Positions 10,801-19,360 of a stretch of 64,000 nucleotides of DNA are shown one piece after another. A model generated the notes under the pieces. It was not told the DNA's origin, ran no database searches, and saw only the letters and a program-made list of their open reading frames with translations. The stretch comes from Zarea fungicola. Lineage: Eukaryota; Ascomycota; Sordariomycetes; Hypocreales; Cordycipitaceae. Positions within the stretch are counted from its first letter, which is position 1. Each line of letters opens with the position of its first letter. The position numbers and the translations under genes are program-made. The DNA lies in the NCBI GenBank assembly GCA_900169235.1, contig FWCC01000094.1:186001-250000 (forward strand), given 5' to 3'.

Positions 10801-12356
10801 CCGACATTCAAATGCTAGCTATGCTTGCCTGTATTTTCAGCGAATCTACGCAGGATAATGGGGTTGCATATGCCGACACAAGACTACCGAAGCAGGAAAC
10901 GCCGTTACCTTTGAAGGCGCCCTCATATTCGTTGGATTACTTTCCCACAGACACTGCAGCCTGGAATTTTTATAGCAGAAGCATTACCAACTCTGCTGTG
11001 ACAACGCCGGGAACGCTCCATACACCTGTTCATTACGCTAGGTCACAAGCCTCAGATGATGGTATATGGAACGCGGAAACGGGTCCGAATTCTTTTTCTT
11101 GCGGTGAAACTCCGCCTTCGAAGAACAAGGGTTTTTTGGGTGAGCAGGATACAGGGATGGTTCTATCCAGGTCTCCGAACTCGAGACCAATTCAGCAAAA
11201 GGTGAACTCAGGACTTGCATCTGCATTGGCTGCGAACTTACCCCGTTCATTTACTGGAGTGGCAACGTCCACCTCCCCGCCATCGCAGAGCAAGAAGAGA
11301 CTTAGCCCAGCTGAAATGGTCCTGAGTACTCTAGTACCGCCACGAACTGCGAGTAGCAGTGGTGGAGGGACTGCAGTTATAGTTGGCTCTGGAGGCGCGA
11401 GGACGTCCATGTCAGATGACGATGTTCGAAAAGATGACACGACAACTATGGTACCAATCAATGTGGCTGTCATTTTAGAAGATCAGAGCATCTTCGATGA
11501 AGATGGGTGGATGTCGAATCCGTTGCTTGACCCCCAGCTTTCGGATCTTTATACCAACTACAGATATGCATATGCAGAGCTGCTACAAATATGGGAGCAG
11601 CCCTTGGCACGCTTAGAAGTTATGAAATTTAATATTCTGAAGGAGGATGGAGTGGTAAATGGTCTCTGGGAGGGCAAGAGCATCGACAATGGAGGTTCGG
11701 GCAACTTGCCAGTGAAGTCGTCGCCAATCGCGATGGGCAAGCAGGAGAATCTGCAGGCTCTCCTTGCATCTGGTCGAGGCCTTGATATTATTGGCCTCTG
11801 CCGCCTGCATGAAACACAACTGGAGCCGCAGCAGTACACTACAGCTGATGCAAAGGTGGGTGGCGCAGTTGGGACCTGTGACAGATGCCAACTGAAACAG
11901 GAAACACTGATTTGTGTGTTTTGTACGGAGCCAGTGGATGCCTTATTTCCAACTTGCCTTGCCTGCGGTTGTGCTAGCCATGAGGATTGCTTGGGTGAGT
12001 GGCACGCTGCCGGCGAGATGTACTGCCCTGCTGGTGATGAATGCAACTGTGTCGAGGAAGCTGCGAATGGCCAGGTTGAATCCTGGGCGGCGCTTCAGGC
12101 CGCAATGCTGAAGGGACGGCAGATGATGAACTTACCGCCAGATCACACGATTGGTAGTGGGAATGATGATGAGGACTGTGAGGTAGAGGAGAAGCAGCCG
12201 CGTGGCTGGGGTCGTCTCAGTCTTGATGTTGCGAGCGGGAGAACTAAACTGCCTATAACACCACCTATGTCCCTTGGTTTTGGACCGTTTAAACGGACAG
12301 CAGGCTCATGGTCACGAAGCACAAGTCAGAAACGTGGCGGTCGGCGAGGAGGTTAG
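7873..12356 (+). CDS. SEA3: WDR59/Sea3-like protein of the GATOR2/SEA complex
   Basis: Two exons, 7873-8033 and 8081-12356 (47-bp intron), give 1478 residues. The start is the ATG reading MPTHEKTVDE; the upstream frame has no other ATG. WD40 repeats occupy about residues 50-380 (for example GHSRAITDVNFSAHHPD and LLATCSVDGSVHTWDLR). An RWD domain lies at about 499-607 (EELLRVSHQIPKVKW through the KAPKFTIEKSTFMPEE block). A C-terminal zinc/RING-like module at about 1319-1377 has paired cysteines (CDRCQLKQ, CVFC, CLACGCASHEDC, CPAGDECNC). This WD40-RWD-RING order is that of WDR59/Sea3, a GATOR2 (yeast SEACAT) subunit acting on TORC1 amino-acid signalling at the vacuole. Disordered acidic and Ser-rich regions and a Gly-Thr repeat (about 797-818) separate the domains. 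Confidence 0.9.
10303..10372 (+). repeat. Gly-Thr dipeptide minisatellite inside WDR59/Sea3
   Basis: Degenerate repeats of ACGGGT/ACTGGC-type hexamers, ending in a near-perfect run of TACGGG, encode alternating Gly-Thr in the linker between the RWD domain and the downstream helical region. It is in frame and likely length-variable. Confidence 0.8.
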
Positions 12357-12716
12357 TTTTCTCTTGTCGGATAGACCATTTCTAACATTGCAAAAGTTTG
12401 GGGAGTTGTCTTGATTTAGCGACTTGGCTTCAGGGTTAACATTGGATTGCAATACTTTTACTAGGTCCTTGTATACAATTGCGATGGTTTTATGAAATAA
12501 TTATATTCAACTTTGAAGCCATCGCCTGCTCTGTGCGGCACTCGCAGCTGCTCTGGACCGGTGACATAATAAGCAGAACACATCCCACCCCATCCATCCC
12601 CAGCTTTGTTCACAAACACGGACAGAGATCGTGCAAAGATTGTCTAACTTTGAGTGTATTCTCATGTGTCTTCCATTAAACTTTCTACTGTGAAGGTGGT
12701 GCGAAATATATGCAGC
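12357..12716. other. intergenic, 3' flank of WDR59/Sea3
   Basis: Contains the likely 3' UTR of the upstream gene and the former 5' flank of the HEM3 relic. Nothing coding seen. Confidence 0.5.
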
Positions 12717-13749
12717 ATGGCACACTCAGCGCCGTCCACAGTGCGCTTCGGCAACCGCCAGTCCTCCCTGGCAAAAATTCAGGCCGAAGGCATGCCTGAC
12801 AGTCTGCGGAAGCCTTCAGAGGGTTGGCCATTCACGACTGATGCCATGTGCACCCTCGGTGACAGAGACAAGATTACTGTGCTGTACAATTTTGAAGGCA
12901 AGAACCTTTGGACATCCGTACTTCAAGAGAAGCATACTTCAAGAGAAGCTGAGGGTAGGCAAAGATCGATGTGATTGCCCACTGCCTCGAAGGCATTTAC
13001 TCACCCCTTATCAGTTCTGCTATAGAAAGAATGCGTCAAAATCCTCTACATAGATATGCCTGCTGTACTACCGGATGACTGTGAGCTCGCCGTCATCCCC
13101 ACTGGCGACGATGCTCGCGATGCCCTTGTCATCAAAGCATGATTGCTACACCGACCTACAAACATTTCCCAATGGGGCCGTCGTCGACACCTCTTCTGTG
13201 TGGCGGCCCGCCAGGTGCGTTGGCTCTGGTTACCCGCACTTGCGCTTTGAGAGCTTGCGCGACAACCATCGACACTAGACTCGCGGAGGTCGACAGCCCA
13301 GAGACAGAGTTTACATGTATGATCATGTCAGCGGCGGGACTGGAGCGTCGAGCCTGCCTCAAGTGTTCTTAGGAGGGCACGCACCGCCCAGCATCCAAGC
13401 GTCGACTTTTCGTCCACCAGAGGACGTAGTAGCTGCAATGTCTGCGCATCGCCTGTGCGTATCTCAAGCCCCAGCGTACGTTGACCAACCGCATGGTAGA
13501 TACCGCCGTCTTTTGAACCAAGGTACTGATTGATACAGTTCTGGAGATATTGGTGTAGAGCCGGAATGTGTAGCGGACAGCAGCGAGGAGTTCCAGCTGC
13601 GGTTACGCGCCATTGTCGTGAGCTTTGATCGGAGGATGGCTGTGAATTATATCATGCAGCAGCTGGTAAAGACGTACGTAGACACTACGAAACTTGGCCA
13701 AGAAGCGGCCGCAAAATTGGTTCAGGCTGGGGCTTAGGATATTGTACAG
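12717..13749 (+). pseudogene. decayed porphobilinogen deaminase (hydroxymethylbilane synthase, HEM3-like)
   Basis: Fragments in all three forward frames line up in order with porphobilinogen deaminase, the enzyme that joins four porphobilinogens in haem synthesis. The order is an N-terminal STVRFGNRQSSLAKIQAE block, LGDRDKITVLYNFEGKNLWT, IDVIAHCLE, MPAVLPDDCELAVI, DDARDALVIKA, GAVVDTSSVW, YPHLRFESLRDN, IDTRLAEVDSPETEFTC, SAAGLER, and a C-terminal EEFQLRLRAIVVSFDRR with KLGQEAAAKLVQAGA. Between them are single-base shifts, a 16-bp tandem duplication (12919-12950) and stop codons. A segment with a GC in place of the GT donor and a CTACATAG end sits exactly where an intron would split HCLK/DMP. 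The region expected to hold the dipyrromethane-cofactor cysteine is not recognisable. It cannot make a functional enzyme; a working HEM3 should exist elsewhere. Confidence 0.85.
12919..12950 (+). repeat. 16-bp tandem duplication within the HEM3 relic
   Basis: Two adjacent copies of TACTTCAAGAGAAGC followed by A or T. The extra copy shifts the frame; reading across only one copy continues the porphobilinogen deaminase alignment (LWT..LQEKL). This is one of the identifiable inactivating lesions. Confidence 0.85.
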
Positions 13750-14521
13750 GCACATATCGCGCCAAAAGGAATAGGATTGCAGATACATGTCCTTTGAACT
13801 TGCTCTACTTGGAAAGGCTCTCAACAGGACTAGCTTTTTCCCCAGTACGCCTGCATCGACCAGGAGATGAAAACACATGTGGAACAAAATTTTAAAAATC
13901 TTCACAAAAAAGGGATACCACGCTCTTTTGAAAGCAAAGTCGTGCGAAACAATCGCTAAGCCATATTCGTGTGAAGAAATCAACGCCGCAGCAGATTATA
14001 ATATGCCAACTAAACCTACTAACTACCTATAGTCCCATACCATACCGGCACTACCTACTAGGTGGCCCGGAATCAGTCCGTTCCAGCACCACCACTCCCT
14101 AAACAGGTGCCGTCTGGCGAGCGGCCTACCGCCCACTTGGGCAACTTGAGGAGGGGTGATGCTTCTGCCGCATCGCCAAAAAATGCGAGACGTTGACTCG
14201 CACGACCCAATTCCCGACTACTCATCCGAACTTAGAGCCGACCTCAACCACGACCTGCAGGGGGTTTTAAACGCAGCTCTTCCAATACAATCTATAAACA
14301 AGGCCCGTCGTTGCCGCGCGTGCATCGCCTCACTTTGCTCGCTCAGTCTCATGCCCCGCCTCGCCACTTGCAGCTGACCGTTTTCTGTCCCGCCGCGACG
14401 CCGTCTACAGCGAATTTTACGCCTTGCAGACTGGTTCTGATTCTGCGACAGAGTCCTCCTAGATACTTACTCTTCAACCCTTCTTTTTAAGCTCTTGTGC
14501 CCTCTATTCGAACCTACAGCC
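13750..14521. other. intergenic, UBC13 promoter region
   Basis: A minus-strand open frame runs through 13603-13983, but it is partly antisense to the HEM3 relic, has no domain, and is treated as chance. The remainder presumably contains the UBC13 promoter and 5' UTR. Confidence 0.5.
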
Positions 14522-15225
14522 ATGTCTCTGCCGAAGCGAATACTAAAAGAAACGGAACGTCTCATGGCGGAACCGTATGTTGACTGATTTTGACTCTGGC
14601 TTCCGTGGCTCTTGGGACACTGCCGGCGATGCTTTTTTAGCATGCAAACTAACCGCCACGTTACGGCTTTCTTTATTATAGTGTCCCTGGAATCAGTGCC
14701 ATTCCTCACGAAGATAATCTGCGCTATTTCGATGTCGAGATTCACGGTCCTGCCCAATCACCCTACGAAGGTTAGCTCGTTGACTCAAAGCAGACAGCAG
14801 CTGTGCTACTATGATGTTGTATATGTACTAATGCATGGCTTCAGGTGGTGTGTTTAAGCTGGAGCTATTTTTACCCGAAGACTATCCCATGACGCCTCCC
14901 AAGATTCGGTTCCTTACGAAGATTTTCCATCCAAATGTTGACAAGCTCGGCCGCATCTGCCTCGATGTTCTAAAAAGTAGGCTTACCCCCTCGCCAGTGA
15001 ATTATAAGAGCGCCCGAATACATAACTAATGCAGTGGGTATAATTTTAGACAACTGGTCTCCAGCCCTACAAATTAGAACTATCCTGCTCTCTATTCAAG
15101 CCCTACTTGGTGCCCCGAATCCCGACGACCCTCTGGCGGCCGATGTCGCAAAGAGCTGGAAGGACGACGAGCAGGGTGCTATTGCTACAGCTAGGGAATG
15201 GACGGCCAAATATGCCAAGCCTTGA
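14522..15225 (+). CDS. ubc13: ubiquitin-conjugating enzyme E2, Ubc13 type
   Basis: Four exons: 14522-14574, 14682-14770, 14845-14976 and 15050-15225, giving 149 residues, the usual length. It catalyses K63-linked ubiquitin chains together with an Mms2/Uev1 partner in DNA-damage tolerance and signalling. Visible: the Ubc13 N-terminus [17 protein letters not shown], an [20 protein letters not shown] block, the E2 core with the [17 protein letters not shown] motif carrying the HPN triad and the catalytic cysteine, and the [18 protein letters not shown] helix with the active-site loop. Each intron has a GTATGT/GTTAGC/GTAGGC donor and a pyrimidine-rich AG acceptor, and all junctions restore conserved residues. 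It converges on ATP7. Confidence 0.95.
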
Positions 15226-15611
15226 TATTATGATAAGCGGAATAAAATCTAGTAATTCAGGATCGCATTTCATGTTGTAGCTGAGCGAAGCTGGATATCT
15301 GTTGCCGGGGAAGGATTGCCTTTGAAACTTGGCCGATGGGTCGCGGCTGCAACTGGTAGCAATGATGACTGAAAGAATAATACAAACTCGCGAATAAATC
15401 TAGAGTTGGTTTATATCTGTTTCTTTGGCTCCAGCTCAAAGAGTCAGAAACGCTTCATGACGAGACATTTAGTAAATCACAAGTCGAAAAGACATGGGAA
15501 TTGGGGGCAACTAGTAGAGACGTAGCCCTACTACTTTGATATATTGTATCTACAATGCTAGAGTACACAAAGGAAAGCTGTAGGGTTCTAAAGCCAGGCG
15601 GTATAAAATGA
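15226..15611. other. intergenic between convergent UBC13 and ATP7
   Basis: 386 bp separating two 3' ends; it should contain both 3' UTRs and polyadenylation sites. Nothing coding seen. Confidence 0.5.
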
Positions 15612-16485
15612 TTATACGAGGGCGAGATCGCCGAACTTCTCCTATAGGGGTGTAAGCATTCTGAGCAGGGGTTCGCTGCCAAAAAAAGTAAAAACGCACC
15701 TTGTAGCCTGGGACCATCCATCTACCCTTCGAAATGAGCTGGGTAGCCTTCTCGTCGATAGATTTCTCAGCGGCGGCAACTTCGTCCTATAAAATGTCTC
15801 ATCAGCAACCAACTCCACAAAGATCCAGCGGCTGGTTTGCGTAGGGCATAAACATACGACAGTGAGCTCCTCGAAGGGACGGGCCTCTTCAATGTTCTTA
15901 AGGGTGGCGGCGAGGTCCTTGAGCTCGAGGTCGACAGCCTGCTTAGTGGCCTCGGCGTTCTTCACGGCCTCGACTTCGAATGCGTCGATGGCCTTGAGCT
16001 GGCGGTTTACATCGTAGGTGGTTGGCTTGAAGGCGGTGAAGCGCTTCTCGATCTCCTCGATGACGGCTTGGTTCTTAAGCGTCGCTCGGTAGGCGGCGAA
16101 GTCGACGGTAGTGGCCTGCTCTGAGAGCAACTGCACCTTGCGGCGGGCATCCTCGTTACGCTTCTTGAAGGCTTGCAGCGACGCAACTGTGTTGCCGCGG
16201 AGGCCCAGTGAGGTGGTCACCTTGGACCAATCGAGCTTGAGAGCAGCGCTTCGCTGTTGTGTAGTACAGAATAACGAATTAGTCAAAATGCTCCTTTGCT
16301 CGGTTTTCCCGTGCTTTGGTCGCTTTTTCTCTCTGTCGGGGGTCACGGGGGATCCGCAGCCGGCTCCCTTTCATCGCCATTTTAAGCCTTGTCTGCAAAG
16401 GTACATCGCCCATAGTCGATTCAAGATGGAATTCGTCTGCGGATCGCCTCAATTGGAAGTTTTTTTTAAAACTTACCGTAGCCAT
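15612..16485 (-). CDS. atp7: mitochondrial F1Fo ATP synthase subunit d
   Basis: Four exons: 16485-16477, 16253-15858, 15786-15700 and 15641-15612, giving 173 residues. The first exon is only 9 nt (Met-Ala-Thr). The product is the peripheral-stalk subunit that links F1 to the membrane Fo sector. Seen: [20 protein letters not shown] near the N-terminus, a long charged helical region ([18 protein letters not shown] and [18 protein letters not shown]), and the conserved end [18 protein letters not shown], the last nine residues being encoded by the fourth exon. Introns carry GTAAGT, GTATGT and GTGCGT donors. It is followed downstream, in opposite orientation, by UBC13. Confidence 0.93.
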
Positions 16486-16992
16486 TTTGTCGTCGTTTGT
16501 AAGTTTCTCAGGGTGGAGAGGTATGCAGAGCCAAGGTGTTGATTGACTTTGCTACAGCCACCCGCATCCAGGAACTGACTAAATCACGTGACTGTAATCG
16601 CGACTTATCCCGAGCTCGCCCACCTGATAAATGGTGATGATTGAATTACCAGGTACGATTGTACGCAGCTCAGAAACTTTGGTTTTTAGATCCAATATAG
16701 CTACTAGCACAGTAGAAAGGAATACCTCTTGTCAGAGGTTTCATGTTGTCCGCACACAGGTGGAATTGAGAACCGACGCGCACCAACGGTCCCTGTCCAG
16801 GACAATGGAAAGAGTTTGGTTCATTCATTGTATTTCAGGTAGCATAGCAAGTTGTAGGCCGAGATATGACCATAAAACAACGAGTTAATGCCTCCTATCG
16901 CACTACCAAAACATGAACATTTTTTTCCTATCCCGTGTGTCTCTCTTTGGATGCGTTGCAAGATAAAAAAGAAGTTTTAAAGCACATCATGA
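16486..16992. other. intergenic, ATP7 promoter region
   Basis: Contains the ATP7 5' flank and the NAC-alpha 3' flank, both minus strand. The TCACGTGA palindrome is listed separately. No coding region seen. Confidence 0.5.
16584..16591. promoter_or_regulatory. TCACGTGA palindrome upstream of ATP7
   Basis: Perfect 8-bp E-box palindrome about 100 bp upstream of the ATP7 start. Cbf1-type bHLH factors bind this octamer in fungi and it is common near respiratory genes. Position supports a role, but there is no direct evidence. Confidence 0.35.
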
Positions 16993-17782
16993 CTAGATAC
17001 TGAGTGCCATGATAGAGTTGACAATATCATTGTCATTTTCCTTAAGAGCTTTGACGGCCTTTTTGCGGCTAACGTTAGCCTGCGTCATGACAAGGTCAAT
17101 ATCCTTGTCCTCAAGCCCGTCAGCATCAACCTCATCGTCATCATCCTCATCCTCCTCTTCGTCTTCTTTAGCATCACCATCCTGGGCATGGCTGTGGCCA
17201 GCGTGGTCATGGCCGCCATGCTCACCCTCAGCGGCAGCCTGGGCGGCAATCTGCTGGGCAGCAGCCTGTTGGGCAGTGGCGTTGATGTCCTCAATCTTGG
17301 CCTCGCCAAAGACACTACGGCCAGAGCTCTGTCAGCATTTCCGGTCCCCTCCATTGGAAATTTCACCCGTTTTTCCTCCTATATGCCGGAATAGACTTAC
17401 ATGTAAGTGTTGCTGTTGGGAGACTTGTAGACCTCGGGGTTGTTGATGACGAAGAGGATCTGCGGTTGCATTTGTTAGACTAGTCCTTGTCCATTCCACC
17501 TTGCATTTCCTACTGCCAGTTAAGAAACGGCTGTCTCGATAAACGTACGTTCTTGGGGCGGCGAAGAGTGACGCGCGTGATGCCAGGCACGCGGGTAAGG
17601 TGCAGCTTCTCGAGGAGCTTGCGGGCCTTCTTCTCGTTGCGGGAGTGGACAACAGCGGTAGAGCCGGAGGGCAGGTCAGCCTCGGCGTCCTCAACGTCAG
17701 ACTCGTCGCTGCTGTCGTTCTGGTCGACGGTAGGACGCTGGGTCTCGTCGTCGGGAAGCTCTTCGACTCTGGGGTTGGCCAT
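16993..17782 (-). CDS. egd2: nascent polypeptide-associated complex subunit alpha
   Basis: Three exons: 17782-17549, 17459-17401 and 17314-16993, giving 204 residues. The protein pairs with the beta subunit at the ribosomal exit tunnel and shields emerging chains. Seen: an acidic N-terminus ([17 protein letters not shown]), the NAC domain ([20 protein letters not shown], then [19 protein letters not shown], then [12 protein letters not shown]), an Ala/Gln-rich and His-rich linker, an acidic run, and a C-terminal UBA domain ([20 protein letters not shown] through [13 protein letters not shown]). The start at 17782 is preferred over the in-frame ATG eight codons upstream because it gives the usual family N-terminus [10 protein letters not shown]. 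It lies between ATP7 and eL14 on the same strand. Confidence 0.95.
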
Positions 17783-18556
17783 TTTGGATGAAGTATGTAC
17801 TATCATGTTTGGTTAGCTACCTTGCACCCCCGCGCACCGACATGGAAATCGCTCGGAAATGAAATTCCAGTTTCCTTCAATCAGAGCGATATATTCGCTG
17901 TATGAATTTCCGTATTTGGGGTGGAGGTTACTCACTGATTCTTGTCACCTACTTTCGGGTCTTGCTCTAGCTACGATTCGCCGCGGCCTGCCTTTTGTGA
18001 GGCCAAAACCGCACCACGAAAATCTAGGGTTTGCTGGTGGATTGACGCTAAGCCACATTAGGTATCCCACCAATCCTTGCTTTGACGAGGAAGTTGGGAA
18101 TGACGAGACGAACCAGAATCAAGGCGACCTGGATTTGCAAATTTAAGAAAAAAATATTTTACACCATTACCAAGAATACGGTCTACTAATAACCAGATGT
18201 CACCATGCCCGGTACATCGCATTGTGCACCCGTATTTCGTTCTTTCTTTTTTTTTTTAATTCATTTGAATCTCTGAATTTCCATATTGACGCCGCTCATC
18301 GTAAGTGATGAAGTGTGACATACAGCCCTTCCAGAACGGGGATTGGGTTTTTATAAAAGAAAACAGCAGGAAACTTTTTCAGAAATGCTGTTGTGCTGCC
18401 GTAATGCGTTTTTGCCTGTCCGGAATTTTTCATACCGCAACCATCTATACCGTGAAAATCCGTCCCCTAGCCTTCGATTGCCAGTCTCCGTCCCAAAAAA
18501 AATCCTTGCTCGAGACTCCAACATTACATTTGAACTCCATGCCGAAAGGGTCTGAT
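17783..18556. other. intergenic, NAC-alpha promoter region
   Basis: 774 bp between NAC alpha and eL14. Contains a CCCTA box about 240 bp upstream of NAC alpha (listed separately) and T-rich tracts near 18245-18260. Small ORFs here and antisense to eL14 are not called. Confidence 0.5.
18025..18032. promoter_or_regulatory. AAACCCTA box upstream of NAC alpha
   Basis: Reading on the gene's strand the site is AAACCCTA, about 240 bp upstream of the start codon. CCCTAA-type boxes are bound by Tbf1-like factors at translation genes in many ascomycetes. A related box lies at a similar distance upstream of eL14. Confidence 0.25.
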
Positions 18557-19105
18557 TTATGCGGAGGCCTTGATCTTAGCCAGAGCCTTGCGCTCCTCGA
18601 ATCGACGCTGGGTCTTGAGGCGCATAACCTTGAAGCGGTCGAAGTCAGACAGAGTCTTGCGCTTGGCAACCTGCGCGCGCTTCTTGGCCCAGTTGGTCTC
18701 CTTCCACTTGGCATCGATCTCGCTCTTCTCCCACTGCTTCTTCAGGGCGGCGTGGCGCGAGCCACGGATCAGACCGGAGATGACGAGGGGGGAGAGGAGG
18801 CACTTGTTGAGAGGAAGGGCTTGTCTGGGGACAACGAGGCTGTCATCTGAGGAGGTGCCTTCAACGAGAACCTAAAGTCGAGGTAAAATCAATCATGTCA
18901 GTACAACTGGCAAACCGCGACACCTTTGCAATTCGTCCGCTTAGAGGTAAGGGAAATCCGGTATGGTCGAACGTACGCGCTTGTGGTCGATGATCTCGAC
19001 AATGGCGGCGAGTCTACCGGTGTATGGGTGGTCATTAGTGATGACAACAACACGGCCAACCTCAACGAGGCGCCAGTTGGATCCCTCAATCAGAGCTTCG
19101 CCCAT
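18557..19105 (-). CDS. rpl14: 60S ribosomal protein eL14 (L14)
   Basis: Two exons, 19105-18977 and 18871-18557 with a 105-bp intron, give 147 residues, the normal fungal length. A component of the large ribosomal subunit. Seen: the N-terminal SH3-like KOW region ([20 protein letters not shown] and [19 protein letters not shown]) and the eL14 core [20 protein letters not shown], followed by a very basic C-terminus ([20 protein letters not shown], then [20 protein letters not shown]). The intron has a GTACGT donor and restores the conserved HKR-V junction. Codon use is strongly biased to C/G-ending codons, as expected of a highly expressed gene. Confidence 0.95.
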
Positions 19106-19352
19106 TGTGTCTATCGTTGATCTAGATGGGATATGGTCAGCCCGAGATATCCTGTTCGCGGTGCGCAAAATCTTGAGCTATCGGAATGACTGATTAAATG
19201 CGCTCTCGGGAATGGGAGGTATAATTTCGTACCAATGTCGGATATGATCTAGAGTGGATGTAGTTTGGAGATGTTCACACCTTCAAAACACCGAGTGACT
19301 TTTTGACAGTCTCGGCTAAAGCAAGCGTGTGGGTTATGAAAATTCACATTGT

Positions 19353-19360
19353 GCCCTAAC
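19353..19360. promoter_or_regulatory. GCCCTAAC box upstream of eL14
   Basis: CCCTAA core about 250 bp upstream of the eL14 start, resembling the Tbf1-type ribosomal-protein box of ascomycetes. Its orientation is opposite to the match in front of NAC alpha. Confidence 0.25.

Noticed and set aside
13603..13983. 126-codon minus-strand ORF
   Set aside because: Partly antisense to the HEM3 relic, no domain, no flanking splice structure; best explained as chance.
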